8,487 nt of DNA, from NCBI GenBank assembly GCA_015487515.1, contig WFPQ01000232.1:1-8487 (forward strand). Direction: 5' to 3'. The first letter of the stretch is position 1, and the number at the start of each line of letters is the position of its first letter. The notes beneath the pieces are model-generated. The model saw nothing but the letters and a program-made list of their open reading frames with translations, ran no database searches and was not told the DNA's origin. Origin of the DNA: Hyphomicrobiales bacterium. GTDB lineage: Bacteria > Pseudomonadota > Alphaproteobacteria > Rhizobiales > Devosiaceae. Of the stretch, positions 1-6,737 are shown one piece after another. The position numbers and the translations under genes are program-made.

Positions 1-1
1 A

Positions 2-76
2 AAACTTGCCGCAAAAAAAACCACATCGTCCGATCTGGGAGATATTCTGGCCCGGTTGCTCGCATGGGAAAAATAA
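2..76 (+). CDS. C-terminal end of an unidentified protein (5' end outside window)
   Basis: An open frame enters from the left edge and runs 24 codons to a TAA at 74-76. It ends in an amphipathic stretch, SSDLGDILARLLAWEK, with a Lys/Ala/Thr-rich segment before it. The other two plus frames here give less protein-like translations, so this is the most credible end of an upstream gene. No family can be named from so little sequence. The stop lies 30 bp before the first possible ATG of the histidine kinase, and the same orientation makes co-transcription possible. It could also be a chance open frame. Confidence 0.4.
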   Translation, partial: KLAAKKTTSSDLGDILARLLAWEK

Positions 77-106
77 TTTTTTCCGGCTAACGGATTCTTC
101 TGACTC

Positions 107-1447
107 ATGTTTTCGGAACATGGGCAATTTTCCATAAAAACGGGTCTGGACAGAGCCGGCAAAGTTGATTCAAACTTGTCATTCCAAGGGGAAAATCATC
201 CAGAAAAAGGTGATGGGGTGGAAGAGCAGGATTCCGGGACATCCGAAACAGGCGAAACGGGAAGAATGCCTGCCGGTGCGGCAAAAACCGCAAGAACCGG
301 CCAGATAGCAAAATCCCTGTCCCCCACGGGTCTTTTGTCAGCCGGGACCTTTCCCTCAAATTCTTCCTCTTCAAACGTTCTGAGCCCCATGGCTTCATAC
401 CGCAATGCCCGTGGCTTTCTGGGCATCTGCACGTTTTCAATACTGGCTTTCACGGTTTTGCTGATTGCCATGCCTGCCTACCTCGAATTGCCGCTTTCCC
501 TGCCCGTGGCTACCACCATGGCAATAGGCCTGGCATTGGCCGCAATGCTCATGGTGACAGGATATGGGCTGCTTGTGCAAAACCGCAATCTGCAGAAACA
601 GGAAACGACAATCCTGGAACAGCAAAAACTGATTGCCACCATGGCAGGGCAGATAGAAACCCTGAAGGACAGGCAGAACAACCTGAGAAAAGCCCACCGG
701 GAAGAAAAACTGCGGGCCGAAGAGGCTCAAAATTCAAAGGCAGCGTTTCTGGCCCATCTGAGCCATGACATACGCACCCCCCTGAACCACATAATCGGCT
801 TTGCCGACCTCATATGCCACCAGGCTTTCGGACCCCTTGGGGACGAACGCTATCTGGGCTATGCAAGGGACATAAAGCAATCCGGGGAAGGCTTGCTAAG
901 GGGAATTTCCGGCATTCTGGAACTATCGGAACTGCAAGCGGGAAGCAGGATACTGAACAGCGAGAAAATCATCATCAGCGATCTGCTGAACCATGTCCGT
1001 AACAAGTTCAGCGATCGGGCAAAACGGTGCGGGATAAGCCTTGATGTCGAATGCTGCTGCGAGACCGTAATGTTCGGGGACAGGGCGGCAATCGAGCGCA
1101 TCATGGCAAACCTGCTGGACAATGCGGTGCGTTTTACGGCAGCAGGCGGGCAGGTGCGCGTGGGAGCATGGCTGAACGATGAAGGGGTGGTGCTGGAGGT
1201 GAGCGATACGGGAATTGGCATGGCGAAGGAAAAACTGGCCAGCCTGTTCGAGCCGTTCTCCCCCGGGGATGCCTCAAGGAGCCGGGATCGCCAGGGCATG
1301 GGAATGGGACTGCCCATAGCACGGGCCATTGCCGAGCTCTGGGGAGGGGAACTGGCTGTTGACAGCATGGCCGGAATAGGAACCACGGTGGCGGTATCGC
1401 TGCCGAGCAAGGTGGCGGATATCTGCCCGGATACGAGGGCTGCATAA
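107..1447 (+). CDS. Membrane-anchored sensor histidine kinase, PdhS/PleC/DivJ-like, without a sensory domain
   Basis: Up to 446 residues. Residues 1-100 are Ser/Gly/Thr/Pro-rich and probably disordered. Two hydrophobic segments follow (about 104-126 and 130-156) with almost no loop between them, then a charged coiled coil (about 157-212). The HisKA domain has its phospho-acceptor His220 in HLSHDIRTPLN, followed by the FGPLGDERYLGYARDI segment typical of alphaproteobacterial PdhS/PleC/DivJ-type kinases. The ATP-binding domain is intact: N-box Asn335/Asn339 in NLLDNA, G1 DTGIG (367-371), F-box FEPF (381-384), G2 GMGMGL (397-402). No PAS, GAF, HAMP or periplasmic domain is visible. No response regulator adjoins it, so it is an orphan whose partner (a DivK-like protein would fit the family) lies elsewhere. 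An in-frame TGA at 101-103 fixes the upstream limit. ATG107 has no Shine-Dalgarno; GTG218 and ATG266 are alternatives. The kinase call is secure; the start is not. Confidence 0.9.
   Translation: MFSEHGQFSIKTGLDRAGKVDSNLSFQGENHPEKGDGVEEQDSGTSETGETGRMPAGAAKTARTGQIAKSLSPTGLLSAGTFPSNSSSSNVLSPMASYRNARGFLGICTFSILAFTVLLIAMPAYLELPLSLPVATTMAIGLALAAMLMVTGYGLLVQNRNLQKQETTILEQQKLIATMAGQIETLKDRQNNLRKAHREEKLRAEEAQNSKAAFLAHLSHDIRTPLNHIIGFADLICHQAFGPLGDERYLGYARDIKQSGEGLLRGISGILELSELQAGSRILNSEKIIISDLLNHVRNKFSDRAKRCGISLDVECCCETVMFGDRAAIERIMANLLDNAVRFTAAGGQVRVGAWLNDEGVVLEVSDTGIGMAKEKLASLFEPFSPGDASRSRDRQGMGMGLPIARAIAELWGGELAVDSMAGIGTTVAVSLPSKVADICPDTRAA
207..220 (+). promoter_or_regulatory. Candidate ribosome binding site with alternative GTG start for the histidine kinase
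   Basis: AAGG at 207-210 stands 7 nt before an in-frame GTG at 218-220. This is better initiation context than ATG107, which has no purine-rich element before it, or ATG266, where GGGAAG sits almost against the start. Starting here would shorten the kinase by 37 residues and remove only disordered sequence, leaving both membrane segments intact. Inference from spacing only. Confidence 0.3.
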
Positions 1448-1449
1448 GG

Positions 1450-1468
1450 AATATCGAATAAATATCGA
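1450..1468. repeat. Short direct repeat in the convergent gap between the kinase and glnE
   Basis: AATATCGA occurs twice (1450-1457 and 1461-1468), separated by ATA and followed by TTTT. The two copies also allow a 5-bp ATCGA/TCGAT stem, which is too weak and AT-rich to call a terminator. The 48-bp gap separates two converging genes and holds nothing else recognisable. Confidence 0.3.
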
Positions 1469-1495
1469 TTTTACCGGCCTGCCATTCGCCCCATT

Positions 1496-4384
1496 TCAAA
1501 CCTTTGCTCCCCCGAACCACTGCTCACTGGCGACCCTGACCTGTTTGCGCATCAACAGAACATCCTGTTGCAAACGTTCAAAATCCGGGTAATTGGTCAG
1601 TTGGGCCAACAGTTCCCTGAATGCATCATTCCAGCTTTCCGGGGCAAAGGGACGGCTCAGGCAGGCCGCAATCACCTGGATTATAGACCCCATCACATGA
1701 TAGGCACGGGCCAGTTCCCTTCCTCCCGAAAGCAGTTTTTCAGCTTCAAGCCTTTCAAGCACCGCCCCGATGTCACCACGAATATCAACCAGCAGGTCAG
1801 GATAAAGCAGAACCGCAGACTGGGCCATGAACTCCATGTCCATGAGGCCGTTTTCAGCCAGCTTGAGATCAAATTCGTGGCGAGGCGGGCGCTCCCTTGC
1901 CAGCCTCCGGCGCATTTGCACCACGTCCTGCAATATTTTTTTCCTGTCGGACCGGCCGGCCAGAATCCGCTCTATATCGGCATTTATCAGATCACCAAAA
2001 TCTCCATCCCCGTAAATGATCCGGGACCGGGTCAGGGCCAGGTGTTCCCAGGTCCATGCCTTTTGCTGCTGGTAGGCCACAAAGGCGGAACGGGAGGTGG
2101 CAAGGGGACCGGCATTGCCCGAAGGACGCAGGCGCATGTCGACCTCGTAGAGAACTCCCTCGGCCGTCTGGGAGGAAATGGCCGAAATCATTCTCTGGGT
2201 CAGGCGGGTGAAATAAAGGGGCTTGTCCAGGGGGCGCTCCCCGTCAGAGCTTTCAGAACTCCCCGGGGCATCATAGAGCAGTATGACATCCAGATCAGAG
2301 GATGCATTCATCTGCATGGAACCAAGCCTGCCAAAGGCCAAAAGGGCTATTCTGGCCCCTCTGACGCTGCCATGGCGCTTCTCGAACAGGTCGCGCACCC
2401 TTTCGAACAGGCGGTCAAGAAGGGTGGTGGCAAGAACGGAAAACTGCCTTCCGGCCAGTTCAGGGGAAATGGTGCCCGAAATCAGGCCGGCAGAAATCAG
2501 AAACCGCTGCTCCTGGCCAATGATGCGGGCACGCTCTATCATGTCCTCGAAACCCTTGGCCTCGGACAAGAAGGCCTCAACCTTGTGCATCAATATCCGG
2601 GGGTCGATTATCTCGGCGGTTCGGGCCGGATCTATCATGCCGTCAAGTACATGGGCCCGCCTGATGACCGCATCGGCCATGCGCGGGGCCGATGCCATGA
2701 AGGCAACCAGAAGCTGGCAAAGCTGATGGTGGGCCCTTAGCATGGCAAACAGTTGCACCCCGGAGGGCAGACGGGAGAGAAAATCATCGAAACGCTGCAG
2801 GGCCATGTCGGCACTGCCGGTCCTGGCAATGGTCTGCAGGAGCGATGGCATCAACTCGGTAAGATGGGCCCGCGAGGCGGCAGCCCGGGTCGCCCTGTAA
2901 CCCCCATAGTGCCATTTCTTTATGGTGGAAAGGGCCTTTAGGGGATCAGAAAACCCAAGGCGGCCAAGGGTTTCAAGGGTTGCCGGGTCGTTGTCCGAAC
3001 CGGTAAAAACCAGGTTGCCCATCTGGGAGGCCAGCTGGTCCTGACCGGAAAACAGCTGACCATAATTGGAAATCACGATGGCAAGATTCTTGCGATATTC
3101 CCTGGCAAATCCTTCAAGCCGGTCATGACCCATGAGCAGGGAAATGTTCTTAAGGCCATCGCCATGTTCGGGCAGAGTATGGGTCTGTTCGTCATTGAGC
3201 ATTTGCAGACGGTTTTCAACGGCACGCAAAAACCAGTAGGCCTGCGCCATCTGCCGGGCCGTTTCCTGATCGATCCAGTTGTTCAGGGCCAGCATTTCAA
3301 GGGCCTTGCAGGTGGGAACAACCCTTAGGGAAGGCTCGCGCCCGCCGGCAATCAATTGCTGGGTCTGGGCAAAGAACTCGATTTCACGAATGCCCCCCCG
3401 GCCAAGCTTGACATTATGCCCCTCAAGATTTTCGTCCCCCACACTGCGGGCCATGTTGATCTGACGCTTCATGGCCTGGATATCGGCAATGGCGGCATAA
3501 TCAAGGTGCTTGCGCCAGATGAAGGGAGAGAGATCGGAAAGAAAGGCCCGGCCAACCGCCAGGTCACCGGCCACGGGGCGGGCCTTTATCCAGGCGGCGC
3601 GCTCCCAGTTCTGGCCCCTTGATTCATAATAGGCCAGCGCCGCATCTATGGAAATGACGACCGGGGTGGAGCCGGGGTCGGGGCGAAGGCGCATATCGGT
3701 GCGAAAGACATAGCCATGGGCGGTTCTTTCCTGCATCAGGGTCATGGTCTTGCGAATTATCCTTGACCAGGTCTGAAGGGACCTTTCGGGCCGGGCAAGG
3801 GGCGCGGCGGCGGGTTCGAAAAAGGCAACCAGGTCGATATCGGAAGAATAGTTGAGCTCCCGCCCCCCGTGCTTGCCAAGGGCAAGGATGCAAAGTCCGC
3901 AGTTTTCAGAAGTCAGCTCCCTGTCCCGGGAAGCAAATTTATTTTCTGCCACTGCCTCATCAACACAAAATTGCAGGGCAGCCTGCAGACTGGCATCGGC
4001 AAAGTCGCTAAGGGCGGCCGCAGCCCGCTGGCTCGACCACAGCCTGCCGGTTTCTGCAATGGCCAGGAGCAATGCCACCCGGGCCTTGGCCTGACGCAAC
4101 CTCATGGACAACTGGTACTCGTCAATGGTCCGAAAGGGAATATCACGGACCAAAAGCAGAATGTCCTCCAGGGAAGCCTGGGGATCCTGCTGCAATATCT
4201 CGAGCAAAAAACCGGAATGTTTCCTTGCCAGATCAAACAGGTATGGAGAAACACAAAACAGGGGCTGCAAAAGCAAAAGCGCCGGCTCCATGAGCCGGTA
4301 TTGGGATTTTGAAAATGAATCAAGCCATGCCTGAAAAGCCGCGTTCGCCGGAACCGGGGGCAATGGTAAAAGCTGATCCTTCAT
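1496..4384 (-). CDS. glnE: Bifunctional glutamine synthetase adenylyltransferase/deadenylyltransferase
   Basis: Cytoplasmic regulator of nitrogen assimilation. In the family, the C-terminal domain adenylylates glutamine synthetase (lowering its activity) and the N-terminal domain removes the AMP, under control of PII proteins and glutamine. Both nucleotidyltransferase halves are visible. Counting from ATG4384 (962 residues), the N-terminal half has LGKHGGRELNYSSDIDL with Asp182/Asp184 and a third acidic residue in FRTDMRLRPD (Asp230), then GRGGIREIEFFAQ (328-340). The C-terminal half has FGRLGSMQMNASSDLDV with Asp697/Asp699 and YEVDMRLRPSG (Asp749). The length is normal for the family. The frame is open to a TTG at 4456, but that start would overlap the upstream kinase and adds 24 residues of unlikely sequence. 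ATG4384 has a GGA 8 nt upstream and begins MKDQLLPLPP. It lies 38 bp after the kinase stop, probably as the last gene of the operon. The second GG motif reads AENGLMDMEF where the family usually has a Gly pair. Confidence 0.96.
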   Translation of the reverse strand: MKDQLLPLPPVPANAAFQAWLDSFSKSQYRLMEPALLLLQPLFCVSPYLFDLARKHSGFLLEILQQDPQASLEDILLLVRDIPFRTIDEYQLSMRLRQAKARVALLLAIAETGRLWSSQRAAAALSDFADASLQAALQFCVDEAVAENKFASRDRELTSENCGLCILALGKHGGRELNYSSDIDLVAFFEPAAAPLARPERSLQTWSRIIRKTMTLMQERTAHGYVFRTDMRLRPDPGSTPVVISIDAALAYYESRGQNWERAAWIKARPVAGDLAVGRAFLSDLSPFIWRKHLDYAAIADIQAMKRQINMARSVGDENLEGHNVKLGRGGIREIEFFAQTQQLIAGGREPSLRVVPTCKALEMLALNNWIDQETARQMAQAYWFLRAVENRLQMLNDEQTHTLPEHGDGLKNISLLMGHDRLEGFAREYRKNLAIVISNYGQLFSGQDQLASQMGNLVFTGSDNDPATLETLGRLGFSDPLKALSTIKKWHYGGYRATRAAASRAHLTELMPSLLQTIARTGSADMALQRFDDFLSRLPSGVQLFAMLRAHHQLCQLLVAFMASAPRMADAVIRRAHVLDGMIDPARTAEIIDPRILMHKVEAFLSEAKGFEDMIERARIIGQEQRFLISAGLISGTISPELAGRQFSVLATTLLDRLFERVRDLFEKRHGSVRGARIALLAFGRLGSMQMNASSDLDVILLYDAPGSSESSDGERPLDKPLYFTRLTQRMISAISSQTAEGVLYEVDMRLRPSGNAGPLATSRSAFVAYQQQKAWTWEHLALTRSRIIYGDGDFGDLINADIERILAGRSDRKKILQDVVQMRRRLARERPPRHEFDLKLAENGLMDMEFMAQSAVLLYPDLLVDIRGDIGAVLERLEAEKLLSGGRELARAYHVMGSIIQVIAACLSRPFAPESWNDAFRELLAQLTNYPDFERLQQDVLLMRKQVRVASEQWFGGAKV

Positions 4385-4395
4385 GGGATAATTCC
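4382..4395 (-). promoter_or_regulatory. glnE: Ribosome binding site and ATG start of glnE
   Basis: Read on the minus strand, GGA (4395-4393) is followed by 8 nt and then ATG (4384-4382). This supports the ATG start over the upstream TTG at 4456. The match to Shine-Dalgarno is short. Confidence 0.35.
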
Positions 4396-4422
4396 AAAAA
4401 TCAATTGCGGAAAACTTAACTG

Positions 4423-5970
4423 TCAGGGGATTTTTGGCAATGAAATAATGGCACAAAGACCGGGACCCGATGATGCCTTGAAAGCAGCAGCGGACGGATT
4501 GTTTCTGATCACAAGACTGCCCTTGTGCAATTTTGCCACTGCCGAAACCAGGGCAAGGCCAAGGCCGGACCCGGTTTCGGTGCGGCTTTTTTCGAGCCGG
4601 ACAAAACGCTCAAGAACTCTCTCGCCCTCATGGGCGGGAATGCCGGGGCCAAAATCACAAACCGAAATACGAACCTCTCCTGCGTCCTGTTCCACGCGAA
4701 CAATTATTCTTTTTAATTCATCGGACCTTTTACAGGGGTCCGAAACATCATCCTCTCGTTCGCCATCATGCGCAGTTCGGGAACCCGGTTGCCGGGCCTC
4801 ACTGCCAAGAGAATATTTTATGGCGTTCTCGAGCAGGTTGACCAGGGCCTGGGAAAGCAGTTCCCGGCTAGAATTCAGGTAAATCCCGGGCTCCACCTCC
4901 AGTTGCAGGAGACCGCCCGCATCCTCTATGGCCGGAGCATAAAGGTCACAGACATCAAGGACCGTTCTTGAAACATCAACCCTGCCCAAACCGTCCGAAT
5001 GGGCCCCGGCTTCAACCCGGGCAATCAGCAACAGGGCATTGAAAGTGGAAATCAGCCGATCGCTTTCGGATATGGTCTTTTCAAGAGCCTGCCTGTGATC
5101 CTCGTCGGTACTTCCCTCCCTGAGGGCAGCCTCGGCCTGGTTGCGCAGCCGGGTAAGGGGAGTCTTGAGATCGTGGGCAATGTTGTCGCTGACCTCCTTC
5201 AGACCCTGCATCAGGCTTTCTATGCGATCAAGCATCTCGTTGAGCCCTTTGGCCAGTTCGTCAAACTCGTCGTCCCTGCTGGTGATGGGAACCCGTTCTG
5301 ACATGTTGCCCGACATTATCTTTCTGGAAGTGGCGTTGATGGTTTCGATCCGGGCCAGAACCCTGCGGGCGGTCAGGACGCCGGCAAGGGCGGCCAGCAG
5401 AATTATGCCGATGACCCCAAGCAGCATGGTGCGAACTATGATTATGGTAAAATCGCGGCGCTGGACGATATCGCGCCCCACCACCAGGCGGAAACCGTTT
5501 TCAAGAATCAGCGAGCGCACAACCGCCTGGGCCTTGCGCTGGGCACGCTTGCCATCCTCACTGGCGTCTGCATTGTCCGGACCGGAAAGCTCAAACCCCT
5601 CGAAGGCGCGCTGGGGAGAATAGGAAAACGAATACTGGCCCGGCTCCAGCAGGATATAGCTGGGAATGAAACGGAAATTGCCGGCCACCATCTGCCCGGA
5701 GGGATTGCCAAGGTAATAAATGCCCCTGCCGGGCTGATTGGAAAGACGCTGCACGGCAACAGCCAGGGCTCTTGTACCGCGCTGGCGGTTAAGATTGCGC
5801 AACTGGCGGATTTCCCAGGCCACATCGCGGGCCTGAACACGCTGAATTTCAATAGAGGACTGAAAACCGACATAGCCAAGCAAGGCCACCGAAAACACCA
5901 CGAACATGAGAATGAACAACGCCGTCAGGCGCACGGTGGTGGTCCGCAAAAGCTTGAAAAGGCTATGCAC
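4423..5970 (-). CDS. Sensor histidine kinase of an OmpR-type two-component system
   Basis: 515-residue inner-membrane kinase starting at GTG5970. Transmembrane helix 1 spans about 14-36, a periplasmic sensor region of about 140 residues follows (37-177), then helix 2 (about 178-199) and a HAMP linker (about 200-253). The HisKA domain carries phospho-acceptor His266 in IAHDLKTPLTRLR. The ATP-binding domain has N-box Asn378/Asn382 (NLLENAIKYS), G1 DFGPGI (439-444) and G2 GSGLGL (467-472). All catalytic motifs are present, so it should autophosphorylate and act on the response regulator just upstream, whose stop codon it overlaps by 8 bp (translational coupling likely). The periplasmic region matches no named sensor domain I recognise, so the signal is unknown; degP next to the system suggests an envelope condition. 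Residues 389-418 are a polar insertion with unusually AT-rich codons. A smaller extra segment lies near the C-terminus (about 491-503). Confidence 0.95.
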   Translation of the reverse strand: MHSLFKLLRTTTVRLTALFILMFVVFSVALLGYVGFQSSIEIQRVQARDVAWEIRQLRNLNRQRGTRALAVAVQRLSNQPGRGIYYLGNPSGQMVAGNFRFIPSYILLEPGQYSFSYSPQRAFEGFELSGPDNADASEDGKRAQRKAQAVVRSLILENGFRLVVGRDIVQRRDFTIIIVRTMLLGVIGIILLAALAGVLTARRVLARIETINATSRKIMSGNMSERVPITSRDDEFDELAKGLNEMLDRIESLMQGLKEVSDNIAHDLKTPLTRLRNQAEAALREGSTDEDHRQALEKTISESDRLISTFNALLLIARVEAGAHSDGLGRVDVSRTVLDVCDLYAPAIEDAGGLLQLEVEPGIYLNSSRELLSQALVNLLENAIKYSLGSEARQPGSRTAHDGEREDDVSDPCKRSDELKRIIVRVEQDAGEVRISVCDFGPGIPAHEGERVLERFVRLEKSRTETGSGLGLALVSAVAKLHKGSLVIRNNPSAAAFKASSGPGLCAIISLPKIP

Positions 5971-6634
5971 GGATCATGTACCCGGCACCGCGGATGGTCT
6001 GCAGCAATTGAGTCTTATGGCCACGGTCTATCTTGGCGCGAAGGCGCGACATGTGAACATCAATGACATTGGTCTGGGGGTCAAAGTGATAATCCCAGAC
6101 ATTTTCCAGCAACATGGTGCGGGTAACAACCTGGCCAGAATATTTCATCAGATATTCAAGCAGGCGGTATTCGCGCGGCTGCAGGGAAATCTTCTTGCCT
6201 CCCCGCGTAACCTCCCTCGACAAGCGGTCAAGGCAAAGGTCGCCGACCTGGAAAACCGTCGAGGCCTCGGACGGGCTGGAACGGCGGGCCAGAACCTCTA
6301 TGCGTGCCAAAAGCTCGCTGAAGGAATAGGGCTTGGCCAGGTAATCATCGCCACCGGAGCGCAGGCCCGTGACCCGGTCCTCGACCTCCCCAAGGGCAGA
6401 AAGAATAAGCACCGGCGTGGTGTTGCCCTCGGCCCGCAAAGATTCGATTATCGAAATGCCATCGCGCCGGGGAAGCATGCGGTCGACTATGAGAACGTCA
6501 TAGTCCATGCCCGTGGCCATGGCAAAGCCGGTTTCGCCATCTGCCGCATGGTGGGCGGTATGGCCCGCCTCGCCAAGGGCCTGAACCAGGTAATTGGCCG
6601 CCTCCCGATCGTCTTCAATCAATAATATCTTCAT
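5963..6634 (-). CDS. OmpR/PhoB-family DNA-binding response regulator
   Basis: 223 residues from ATG6634, the usual family length. The receiver domain (1-115) has acidic pocket Asp8/Asp9 in MKILLIEDD, phospho-acceptor Asp51 in LIVDRMLPRRDG, Ser79 and Lys101 in DDYLAKPYSFSEL. The C-terminal winged helix (about 125-223) carries LQPREYRLLEYL, then the recognition region VWDYHFDPQTNVIDVHMSRL, and ends IRGAGYMIRA. The DNA-binding part resembles the CopR/CusR-like branch, but this does not prove a metal response. The frame is open upstream to ATG6709, but those 25 extra codons run through a perfect hairpin and do not look like protein. The receiver fold begins at ATG6634. The gene lies 103 bp after degP and overlaps the kinase gene by GTGCATAG. 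Confidence 0.95.
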   Translation of the reverse strand: MKILLIEDDREAANYLVQALGEAGHTAHHAADGETGFAMATGMDYDVLIVDRMLPRRDGISIIESLRAEGNTTPVLILSALGEVEDRVTGLRSGGDDYLAKPYSFSELLARIEVLARRSSPSEASTVFQVGDLCLDRLSREVTRGGKKISLQPREYRLLEYLMKYSGQVVTRTMLLENVWDYHFDPQTNVIDVHMSRLRAKIDRGHKTQLLQTIRGAGYMIRA

Positions 6635-6641
6635 CGCTCGG

Positions 6642-6670
6642 ACCATAGGAAAAATTGCCATGAAGGGCAA
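6642..6670 (-). promoter_or_regulatory. Possible promoter for the response regulator-kinase-glnE genes
   Basis: On the minus strand TTGCCC (6670-6665) and TATGGT (6647-6642) are separated by 17 bp, a fair match to a sigma-70 type promoter. Only 7 nt lie between the -10 hexamer and ATG6634, so transcription would begin at or next to the start codon and give a leaderless message. The -35 hexamer is part of a 5-bp inverted repeat, TTGCC/GGCAA (6655-6659 and 6666-6670). This is pattern matching only. Confidence 0.3.
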
Positions 6671-6673
6671 TCT

Positions 6674-6704
6674 GCGGCCCCCTGCATTCTGTGCAGGGGG
6701 CCGC
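6674..6704 (-). other. Perfect 13-bp GC-rich stem-loop between degP and the response regulator
   Basis: GCGGCCCCCTGCA (6674-6686) pairs perfectly with 6692-6704 around a 5-nt loop. It begins 33 nt after the degP stop on the transcribed strand. No U-run follows directly on either strand; the nearest, five Ts on the minus strand, comes about 19 nt later. A classic intrinsic terminator is therefore not supported. It could stabilise the 3' end of degP mRNA, mark a processing site, or cause partial termination that lowers expression of the downstream genes. Confidence 0.75.
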
Positions 6705-6737
6705 AACATCGGATTGTCGGTTTTATTACAGGAGAGG

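Noticed and set aside
67..84. Inverted repeat GGAAAAA-TAAT-TTTTTCC after the partial left-edge gene, a possible terminator
   Set aside because: Only two GC pairs in a 7-bp stem that includes the stop codon, so it is too weak to call a terminator.
1568..2740. A 390-codon open frame on the plus strand opposite glnE
   Set aside because: It is antisense to the C-terminal half of GlnE, which is intact. The translation shows no motifs and is explained as a shadow of codon bias.
6635..6709. N-terminal extension of the response regulator to ATG6709
   Set aside because: The 25 added codons run through the perfect hairpin, and receiver domains of this family start with the MKILLIEDD-type strand at ATG6634.
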